Of a stretch of 64,000 nt of DNA, positions 34,568-41,361 are shown in pieces. The position numbers and the translations under genes were made by a program. This DNA is from CAZZCU01 sp964652825 (lineage in GTDB: Bacteria > Bdellovibrionota_B > Oligoflexia > Oligoflexales > CAZZCU01): positions 1-64,000 of the forward strand of contig CAZZCU010000009.1 of assembly GCA_964652825.1 (NCBI GenBank). The letters run 5' to 3'. Below the pieces are notes generated by a model. It did not search any database, was not told the DNA's origin, and was given only the letters and a program-made list of their open reading frames with translations. The first letter of the stretch is position 1. Each line of letters opens with the position of its first letter.

Positions 34568-34987
34568 CTAGGTAGTCTTCTTCCTGGATTTGGACTTGCT
34601 GATACCTCGCGCTACGACAAAGGGTAGGCCCCTTTTGCCGCGTTCCATGGTCCCCAGAATACGGATGTTTTGATTTAGGCGGCTTTCGATGGCGCCGTCA
34701 TTGGCGACAATGTCAGTAACGACGACCAGAATATCCGCGGTTTCATCCTGCAAAACCACATGTGTTTGATATTTGCCGATGCTACTGACTTTGCCCTCAA
34801 TAACGACTGGCTTGCCAATTAATATCCCGGTATCAAGGTGCAGCTCTTTTGCAGTGACTTGTTGGGGGTTCAAAAACACCGTGCCGCCGATGGTGTCAAA
34901 CAAACAGGCATCTATGCGTGCACGCTGATTGGCTGTGCAAGCGAAACAAAGACTCACGCCTAGCAATACAAAAAATTTGCTTTTCAA
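34568..34987 (-). CDS. Small lipoprotein with an OB-fold-like domain
   Basis: With the TTG start at 34987 (GAGGTGGGG just upstream) this is a 139-residue lipoprotein: KSKFFVLLGVSL then lipobox CFAC. A GTG at 35041 would add 18 residues and has no ribosome site. The mature half (IGKPVVIEGKVSSIGKYQTH, then VVLQDETADILVVV) has the strand pattern of an OB fold as in tRNA_anti or YgiW/BOF proteins. The basic tail is RGISKSKSRKKTT. It ends 15 bases before the LptG-type permease gene, so an envelope role in the same operon is suggested. Confidence 0.65.
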   Translation of the reverse strand: MKSKFFVLLGVSLCFACTANQRARIDACLFDTIGGTVFLNPQQVTAKELHLDTGILIGKPVVIEGKVSSIGKYQTHVVLQDETADILVVVTDIVANDGAIESRLNQNIRILGTMERGKRGLPFVVARGISKSKSRKKTT

Positions 34988-35150
34988 ACCCCACCTCGAT
35001 GCATACCAGCCAAATATAGCATAGTTTTTTGCTAGCTTCACGTCAGCCGCACGTGTTCAGGGGAGGTTTTTGTCGCCAAAGATAGCTCTGGTACCGGCAA
35101 CGGGTTATAATTATGAAAATCGGGTAGCTACATGTAATTGGGGGACGGCT

Positions 35151-35597
35151 GTGGCTAAAGCACGCACTCTGAGAAATTTTTTCGTCGAGCCATTCGCGCA
35201 GATTCGTATCGGTGCATATATTTTGTCCGTTTCTTTGCTGTTTATTGTCTTAATCACGTTGCTGATCGCCAAAGCATTTTTGGCGCAATACGAGGTCCTG
35301 CTACGGGTTGAACAGACCGCTGGTTGGGAGCACTTACTGGAAGAGACCTTCAATCGTGGCTCGTTGGAGCTGGCTATCGTATTAATTCTCTACATAGTGG
35401 TACTGTTTACGGTAGTGATCCGGATGACGCATCGTATCTATGGACCGGTGATTAGTATCAGTCGATTTTTGGATGATATGATCCAGGGACGTTATGAAAA
35501 ACGCTGCACGATCCGTAAGGATGACGATTTGAAGCCGCTGGTCCTTAAATTAAATGAGCTGGCGGCGGTACTTCAAGAACGACATGCCAAAAAATAG
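35151..35597 (+). CDS. Two-helix membrane protein with HAMP domain only
   Basis: A 148-residue protein with two membrane helices (about 20-42 and 73-95) around a short 30-residue periplasmic loop, then a HAMP-like segment (RIYGPVISISRFLDDMIQGR and following) and nothing more. There is no kinase, cyclase or MCP output domain. I start it at the GTG at 35151 with GGGGGA upstream; a TTG at 35070 would add 27 residues. A barrel-like gene starts 11 bases downstream, so they form an operon. It may modulate a larger receptor or sense membrane state. Confidence 0.75.
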   Translation: MAKARTLRNFFVEPFAQIRIGAYILSVSLLFIVLITLLIAKAFLAQYEVLLRVEQTAGWEHLLEETFNRGSLELAIVLILYIVVLFTVVIRMTHRIYGPVISISRFLDDMIQGRYEKRCTIRKDDDLKPLVLKLNELAAVLQERHAKK

Positions 35598-35608
35598 GAG
35601 GGCAAGTT

Positions 35609-36214
35609 ATGATGCTAAGGAAGTGGTTGAGTTTGGCGGCAGCGCTGTCGATTGTGTCCGCGAGTCAGGTGGCGTTGGCACAGGCAAGCTTGGGACTGTC
35701 AACAATTTACCTACAATACGAATCGTCGATTCTCTCAAGAGATGCTGGCGTTGATCCCGCCAGTCGCTACGAGCGAACGATATTTCCTTTAGATCTTCAT
35801 GTTGGCTATATCACGGGCAAGAAAATTTACTTTGGCCTCATGTATCATCAAGGCTTTCTCGAAGAAAAGGCTGGCTCCGGTTCATTAACCACTACTGAGT
35901 ATGAACGTACCGCCTACGGTCCGACCATCGGTTATATCGCTGATAGCCTGCGTCTATCGTTAACTTACTATCTGCATGCTGAATACAAATCCAAAGTGAA
36001 TGACACCAACACACGAACTACCTACGAAGATGGTTCCGGCTTTCAGATTGATGTCGCCTATGGTTTCAAAGCCAGTAGCAATGTTTACGTTGGTCCGAAT
36101 CTCAGCTATCGCAAATTTAGCTACAAAACGCTGACGGGAAACAACGTATCTTTTGATGCGAAGATCAATGAAGCTGAGATTTTGCCGTTGATTGCAACGT
36201 GGATTACGCTTTAG
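35609..36214 (+). CDS. Outer-membrane beta-barrel-like protein
   Basis: A 201-residue protein with a signal ending ALAQA near residue 25. The mature part is made of alternating, aromatic-rich strands (STIYLQYES, LHVGYITGKKIYFGLMYH, YGPTIGYIADSLRLSLTYYL, SNVYVGPNLSYRKFSY) with polar turns, as in small 8-stranded barrels. There is no terminal aromatic residue (it ends WITL), so insertion by BAM is plausible but unproved. It shares an operon with the HAMP protein and overlaps the convergent SDR gene by 11 bases. Confidence 0.7.
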   Translation: MMLRKWLSLAAALSIVSASQVALAQASLGLSTIYLQYESSILSRDAGVDPASRYERTIFPLDLHVGYITGKKIYFGLMYHQGFLEEKAGSGSLTTTEYERTAYGPTIGYIADSLRLSLTYYLHAEYKSKVNDTNTRTTYEDGSGFQIDVAYGFKASSNVYVGPNLSYRKFSYKTLTGNNVSFDAKINEAEILPLIATWITL

Positions 36215-36986
36215 GTGACGTGTTTTTGTATGGTTGTGGCAGCCGGTCGTATAACCAGGCCGGCAGCTGCGCCATGATTTTTGCCGCCAGTACTGTCTGC
36301 CAAGGGAAGTCATAGCGTCGCCAGCCGCGCTCGACCGCGCGCACGATACGCGATGCGGCTTCGCTCGGCTCCATCAAAAAAGGCAGCCGAAAGCTATGAT
36401 GTGCAACCATGGGCGTCTTGATGTAGCCAGGACAGACCGTGGTGACTTTGATGTTATGCGCGCGCAACTCCACACGTAGGCCTTCCAATTGCGCGTTGAT
36501 TGCGGCTTTGCTGCCGCAATAGCTGCTGTGCCCCGCCAGACCGCGATAAGATGCCAGGCTTGAGATTCCGACAATGTGACCTTTCCGACGTTGAATCATG
36601 CCGGCGATGGCAGCGGCGATGGTATTATTCAAGCCTAGGATATTCACATTATATATATGAGCAATTTTCTGCGGATCGAAGTTCGTCGCATGTACGCGGA
36701 TACTGACTCCGGCGTTCGCGATCAAAAGCTCCGTGCCACCAATTTGTGCTTCGATGCTATGTACCGCTGCGCGGATGCTTTCTGGACTTGTTACATCTGC
36801 TGGTGCTGCAACGGCATGACCACCTAAATCGCGAATTTGCTGAGCAAGTGTATCGAGCTCTTGCATGCGTCTGGCAATGAGTCCGACATGACAGCCGCGG
36901 CGGGCAAGATGCAAGGCCAAATCTTTGCCGATACCGCTTGATGCGCCCGTAATCAATGCTGTCTTATACAGAAAATTTGCGCTCAT
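36204..36986 (-). CDS. SDR-family oxidoreductase
   Basis: A 260-residue short-chain dehydrogenase with TGASSGIG near residue 14, a Ser in GISSLASYRG, Tyr-x3-Lys in YCGSKAA and CPGYIKTPM. The N-A-G motif is present as IANAGVS. It is likely NADP-linked and cytosolic. It follows the GH3-family gene by 10 bases, so the pair is one operon and the substrate may be an acyl or hydroxy compound handled by GH3. Its 3' end overlaps the barrel gene by 11 bases. Confidence 0.93.
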   Translation of the reverse strand: MSANFLYKTALITGASSGIGKDLALHLARRGCHVGLIARRMQELDTLAQQIRDLGGHAVAAPADVTSPESIRAAVHSIEAQIGGTELLIANAGVSIRVHATNFDPQKIAHIYNVNILGLNNTIAAAIAGMIQRRKGHIVGISSLASYRGLAGHSSYCGSKAAINAQLEGLRVELRAHNIKVTTVCPGYIKTPMVAHHSFRLPFLMEPSEAASRIVRAVERGWRRYDFPWQTVLAAKIMAQLPAWLYDRLPQPYKNTSPKA

Positions 36987-36996
36987 GATTTGACCT

Positions 36997-38649
36997 TCAG
37001 CTTTGTAGTAATTTATCTAACAGTTTTATATCAGAGATGAGGATCGGTGGCTTTACTTGTTCCAGCGAAGCACCGGAATGTTGTCGCCAGATGGCTTTCC
37101 ACCGTTCCCAGGAACCAACCGTGATTTCGCGAAACTGAACAGCACCAAGGCGTCCAGAATGCCGCTTGTCGCGATACTCGATGTTGACATCTTTTAAGTG
37201 CAGCTCGAATGCGCGGGCGAGATCGTTCGGGATAACATCTACAAAAGTATCGCTTTCACCTAAGAGAGCATAGTGTGGCGTTTCCGCAAAGACTGGTGCC
37301 AGAGCGAGATGTGTCGTTGGCATACGGAACTCTCGATGCAGACGTGCCAAGCATTCTGCGACTTGTTCCGCTGAAATTTTTTCGCCGGTGAAATTCCAGA
37401 ATCCAGCGTCTTTACGGAGAAACGCCAGCTGTGGTGAGTCACCTAACTTGCTAACGCAGCGAACAATATCATGCATACGATAGCGGAAAAGCCCGCCATG
37501 CGTGGTGACGATAAGTTCGTAGTCACCTCCTACGTCAAGTTCGTGAGCTTCGAGAGTTTGATCGCCCACGGTTCCTGATGGCAAAAACTCGAAATAGCCG
37601 CTTTCAATAGCCAGGACGCCACTATTGTCATTATCTGCAAATGGTATGGTGAATCGTCCCTCCGTGGCGATAAGACCTGGGTCTCGTTTGGGAATGTTGG
37701 GATACCAGTGCTCCAGTTCCGGCAGATACCACGATAACGTTCCGCCCAACCAGACCGCGAGCAGAGCTAAGTTCGGCCAATAGTCCACGGGACGCAACTT
37801 TCCGCGATTGGCTAATTGTTCGAGGATTTTTGCGCGTTGCCGGTTAGGTCGCAGTCGTTGCTGTTGGCCGGCGACATTCGCGGGGCCAGTGCCGTCATGA
37901 ATATCACGAATCATTGCCGGTGCTTCATCTCTGATCAGACGAGCCAGAGTGATCAGAGTACTGGGATTAGCGGTTGTGACAAAAGTTATGTCAGGATTCT
38001 CCAGGGCGATGCGAGCTGTCAGATACAAGCGCGTGGCCGTGTCGGATATCGTGTTGACCCAGGATGGGATGATATAGCGACGTCGTACCAGGTGCATCTG
38101 TTTGCTGGCTGTGAGGCTGGCCATGTTGGTGATCGGCAGTTTGGTATTTGTCAGTTGTTGCTTATCCTCGCCGGTTAGAGCCAGGATTTTTCCGCTGTAG
38201 GCATGTGGGTGTGCGGGAAACGCCTCTATTCCCCAAAGCAGCCAGCCACGTATGTATGTCTCGATAGCACTTGTGGTAAAAGGAATGATTTTGGGTGCTG
38301 CTGCTGTACCACTGGTAAAACCGAAGCCGCGCGTGGCTGCGGGATCATTGAATAGTGCCTGGGTATTGCCGGCGAAGACTGCTTCAATCCATGGTCGCAA
38401 GGTTTCGTACTCATGGATGGGAACGCGTTGGCGATAGTCGGCGGTGGAGTTGATTTTTGCAAAGTTATGTTTTCGGCCAAAATCGGAGTTATCCGAGTTT
38501 TTGAGAATTTCTTTGAGTTGTTGTTGCTGAATTGCTTGCGTTTGGGTCGTATGACGCAGAAATCGCCGCAAATGATGCCGGCTGATACCCACAAAAATAT
38601 CGCCAGCAATTTTATCAATGAAGGTGCGCACTGTTGTTGCCATGACCAT
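36997..38649 (-). CDS. GH3-family acyl-adenylate/amide synthetase-like protein
   Basis: A 550-residue member of the GH3 (auxin-responsive promoter) family of ANL enzymes. It has the family start VPIHEYETLRPWIEAVFAGN, the nucleotide loop FTSGTAAAPKIIPFT (about residue 107), the mid-domain ATEGRF block and TTHGGLFRYRMHDIVRC, whose ATEG- and YRxxD-like motifs bind ATP. Plant GH3 enzymes join amino acids to acyl hormones; bacterial members are mostly uncharacterised and some make amides. The start is one of two close ATGs (38649 or 38643). It is divergent from a hydrolase/epimerase operon by 89 bases and is followed by an SDR, so a small-molecule acyl-conjugate pathway is inferred. Confidence 0.93.
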   Translation of the reverse strand: MVMATTVRTFIDKIAGDIFVGISRHHLRRFLRHTTQTQAIQQQQLKEILKNSDNSDFGRKHNFAKINSTADYRQRVPIHEYETLRPWIEAVFAGNTQALFNDPAATRGFGFTSGTAAAPKIIPFTTSAIETYIRGWLLWGIEAFPAHPHAYSGKILALTGEDKQQLTNTKLPITNMASLTASKQMHLVRRRYIIPSWVNTISDTATRLYLTARIALENPDITFVTTANPSTLITLARLIRDEAPAMIRDIHDGTGPANVAGQQQRLRPNRQRAKILEQLANRGKLRPVDYWPNLALLAVWLGGTLSWYLPELEHWYPNIPKRDPGLIATEGRFTIPFADNDNSGVLAIESGYFEFLPSGTVGDQTLEAHELDVGGDYELIVTTHGGLFRYRMHDIVRCVSKLGDSPQLAFLRKDAGFWNFTGEKISAEQVAECLARLHREFRMPTTHLALAPVFAETPHYALLGESDTFVDVIPNDLARAFELHLKDVNIEYRDKRHSGRLGAVQFREITVGSWERWKAIWRQHSGASLEQVKPPILISDIKLLDKLLQS

Positions 38650-38738
38650 TAGATGCGATCATAAATCAAGAATACTGTTATTAATTTCTTTACGAGTATA
38701 ATGGAAATAATCAAGATCGACACTATGCGGATGGAACA

Positions 38739-39581
38739 ATGGCAGCACATGTCGAAAAACTTCAGCTAAAGTCGGGCGAAACCATCAATCTGGTTTCGTG
38801 GTCGGCAAATCAGGCCATGGATCGCGCGGTTGTCTATTTGCATGGCGTGGAAAGCCATAGTCAATGGTTTGCCAAGACCGCGGAGGCATTGGCGTCCCAA
38901 GGCGTGGCGGTCTACAGTTTTGATCGCAGTGGCTGGGGCCAAAGCTCCGGTCGCCGAGGTTATTTGGCTTCCGCCGCGGCGGCGATTAACGAGCTGGATG
39001 TTGTTTTGAGTTTGATTACTCAGCGCAGTCCATCTTTGCATTTGGTGGGTATGTCATGGGGTGGTTTGCTTGGTCTGTATTATGCGCTGCAGATGCCCCA
39101 TAAACTGGATAGTTTGACTTTGATTGCGCCAGGCATCATTCCGCGCCGTGATTTATCGCTAACCGGTAAGATGAATGTCGTGATAGGCGGTATTTTTGGT
39201 AACTCCTGGGATTTGGAGTTGCCATGGGTACCGACGGATTTTACCTCCAACGCGCAATGGCAAAATTACATTGCAGCAGATCGTCATCGTATTACCAAAG
39301 TTAGTCCCTCTTTTTGTCTGGCGACTTATCGGATGCGGCGGGCGGTGATTCGGGGTTTGCGGTGCGGCAAGTCTTTGCCGCCTACGAATGTTTTGCTCGC
39401 GGAACATGATGCCATTATCAACAACTGGGCAACCATTGATGTCCTCCGCCATGCGCAGGTTCGTATCATCAGCTATGAACAATCGGCGCACTCTTTGATC
39501 TTTGAGAATCCGGTCCGTGTTGCCAAAGATGTGTCGCGTCTGGTTTTCGCGGTGCCGTTCCCGCGGCAGAAATTGGCGTAA
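38739..39581 (+). CDS. Alpha/beta hydrolase (monoglyceride lipase-like)
   Basis: A 280-residue Ser hydrolase. The oxyanion region is VVYLHGVESHSQWF, the nucleophile is S106 in GMSWGG, and the likely Asp and His are D224 (LLAEHDAII) and H251 (QSAHSLIFE). This layout resembles the Hydrolase_4/monoacylglycerol lipase group, which hydrolyses esters of medium or long acyl chains; an amide substrate is also possible. It has no signal peptide. The enolase-superfamily gene follows 2 bases later, so the two are translationally linked. The GH3 gene is divergent from it. Confidence 0.92.
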   Translation: MAAHVEKLQLKSGETINLVSWSANQAMDRAVVYLHGVESHSQWFAKTAEALASQGVAVYSFDRSGWGQSSGRRGYLASAAAAINELDVVLSLITQRSPSLHLVGMSWGGLLGLYYALQMPHKLDSLTLIAPGIIPRRDLSLTGKMNVVIGGIFGNSWDLELPWVPTDFTSNAQWQNYIAADRHRITKVSPSFCLATYRMRRAVIRGLRCGKSLPPTNVLLAEHDAIINNWATIDVLRHAQVRIISYEQSAHSLIFENPVRVAKDVSRLVFAVPFPRQKLA

Positions 39582-39583
39582 TC

Positions 39584-40681
39584 ATGCGGATAAGCAAGCT
39601 AGATGTATTTGCTTTGTACCTGCCGTTTCGTTTTCGTTTTACCCACGCCGCCGCCGCTCGCGACGCCAATCATTCGATATTTATTAGGTTGGAGGATCGT
39701 AACGGTAATGTCGGCTACGGCGAAGCAATTCCTCGCTCTTATCTTACCGGTGAAGATATTGACAGCGTCTTCATTGCTCTCAAGAAATTCTGGGACTCCT
39801 GGCTTTCGGGGTTGCTTATCGATCAAGGCAGTAATTTGCAGCAGACTTTGGGGATTCGCTGGCTGGAGTCGGATGCACAAAATAATCTTGCGGCATTTGG
39901 CGCGATTGACCTGGCTTTGCACGATCTTTGGTACAAAAATAAAAATCCATCAGCGATTAAATCTGAATCGATCAGCGGTAATCGTGCGGATGTTTGCACC
40001 ATTCCCCTGATTAGCAAGTATGCGATGCTTGGCGTTATACGTCTTGCCCGCGTCGCCGGTTTTCGGAAATTCAAATTTAAATTAAGCTCGCCTGATCAGG
40101 TGCGATTGATCGCGGATGCCTGCAAACATCTCGGTCCGGCAGCATTGACCGTGGTCGACGCCAACGCTGCCTTAACCTATGGCGATGCAGTACAGGTGGC
40201 TCTCGACTTAAAAAAAATGGGCGTCAATGTCTTTGAGCAGCCAATCGCGTCTTATTTATACGAAGAACTCGCCGCTATCGAGCAGCAAAGCGGTCTGCCG
40301 ATCATGCTCGACGAGAGCTTATGTAGTCTTGAGCAGGCACGCCTGGCGGTGAAATTCGGCGCAGGTGGTATCTGGAACATCCGACTCGCCAAGAATGGTG
40401 GCATTGCTGGAGCGAGCGAATTGATGCGACTAGCCAAAAATCATGGTCGGCAAATTTACAATGGCTGTTTGGTGGGTGAGACGCATTTGTTGGCACAGGC
40501 TCAACAGTTTTTTGGCAAAATTAACGACGATATACTGGCGACGGAGGCCGGATTTGCGCGTTTGCTGCTGCGCCGTGATCCAATGCGACATTACAATTTC
40601 GGGGTTCCCGGTCATGGCGGACCGGATTTGAAGCGTCAACCGACCATGCAGCGACAGGCGACGTTTCTCGAGAAAAACTAG
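39584..40681 (+). CDS. Enolase-superfamily enzyme, MLE/dipeptide epimerase type
   Basis: A 365-residue protein of the muconate-lactonizing subgroup. The acid-base lysines are K164 and K166 (FKFKLS) and K270 (RLAKNGG); the Mg ligands are D192 (VVDANA), E218 (FEQPI) and D243 (LDESL). This set is found in dipeptide epimerases, N-succinyl amino acid racemases and o-succinylbenzoate synthases; no menaquinone genes are nearby, so an amino acid or dipeptide derivative is favoured. It is cytosolic. The gene starts 2 bases after the hydrolase. Its stop shares the CTAG palindrome with the stop of the small gene on the other strand. Confidence 0.9.
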   Translation: MRISKLDVFALYLPFRFRFTHAAAARDANHSIFIRLEDRNGNVGYGEAIPRSYLTGEDIDSVFIALKKFWDSWLSGLLIDQGSNLQQTLGIRWLESDAQNNLAAFGAIDLALHDLWYKNKNPSAIKSESISGNRADVCTIPLISKYAMLGVIRLARVAGFRKFKFKLSSPDQVRLIADACKHLGPAALTVVDANAALTYGDAVQVALDLKKMGVNVFEQPIASYLYEELAAIEQQSGLPIMLDESLCSLEQARLAVKFGAGGIWNIRLAKNGGIAGASELMRLAKNHGRQIYNGCLVGETHLLAQAQQFFGKINDDILATEAGFARLLLRRDPMRHYNFGVPGHGGPDLKRQPTMQRQATFLEKN

Positions 40682-40794
40682 GAATTGGCGATAATTGTCA
40701 GGAGGTGCCAGGCAATAACCGCCCCCGCGCCAATAATTAATCCCTGCAACAGTAAAAAACCAAAGATGGTAATTGGCAATTTAATGGGTACCAT
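40678..40794 (-). CDS. 38-residue single-TM membrane peptide
   Basis: A short gene read directly from the sequence: ATG at 40792-40794, TAG at 40678-40680. The peptide starts MVPIKLPITIFGF and has one hydrophobic helix over almost its whole length (LLLQGLIIGAGAVIAWHLL), ending IIANS. GGTGGG lies 5 bases before the ATG. It overlaps the end of the upstream acidic gene by 14 bases, which indicates translational coupling. It could be a small subunit or regulator of a membrane complex. Its size makes chance occurrence possible, but the coupling, ribosome site and single clean helix support it. Confidence 0.5.
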   Translation of the reverse strand: MVPIKLPITIFGFLLLQGLIIGAGAVIAWHLLTIIANS

Positions 40795-41098
40795 GGCGCC
40801 CACCCGTCCACCAATGCTCACTATGAGTCTCTTCAAACTGATTGGTTCTTGATTCGGTGTCGCTCAAATCATACAGATTGTCGCTGGCATTTGTTTGATG
40901 ATCTTCGCGCTCGATAATAGCCAGCAAATATTTGCCGAGATCATGCGTTGTTTCAATCTCAAAAAAAGCTTGATAAGTATCCGTTTCCACCTGCGATTGT
41001 GTTGGCTCCCATCCTAACCAATCAGTGAAAATCGGATGATCACTAAACGACGGTTGATTTGCAGTCTGCATTGTCTGCTTTCGGGAAAGTTGCGTCAT
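40781..41098 (-). CDS. Small acidic cytosolic protein of unknown function
   Basis: A 105-residue protein, rich in Asp, Glu, Gln and Thr, with no signal or membrane segment. It contains HPIFTDWLGWEPTQSQ, a helical EIETTHDLGKYLLAIIERED segment and ends HWWTGGRHGTH. The ATG at 41098 follows GGGG by about 6 bases; a GTG at 41113 is the other option. It is followed by, and overlaps, a 38-residue one-TM gene, so it may be the soluble partner of that peptide. No family is recognised. Confidence 0.6.
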   Translation of the reverse strand: MTQLSRKQTMQTANQPSFSDHPIFTDWLGWEPTQSQVETDTYQAFFEIETTHDLGKYLLAIIEREDHQTNASDNLYDLSDTESRTNQFEETHSEHWWTGGRHGTH

Positions 41099-41361
41099 GT
41101 TACACCCCAACACTTTAGCTATCCTTTAGACCAACACTCAATTCTGCGCTCGTAATGCCGCAGCACTCTCAAGGTGAGCAAACCTCATTCCACTTTTGCG
41201 AAAAAATCGCGTCGCGCTAGAACAATAGCTATTTTTAGCCTGTAAAAATTATCTTGTTTTAACTGGTTGGTTTGAGTACCAGGCCATCTAGCATGGAAGT
41301 TGGATGCCTGCTGTTGCGTAAAGTCGTTGAGCCATAAGAGTTTTGCCGAGGTTGATGTCAC

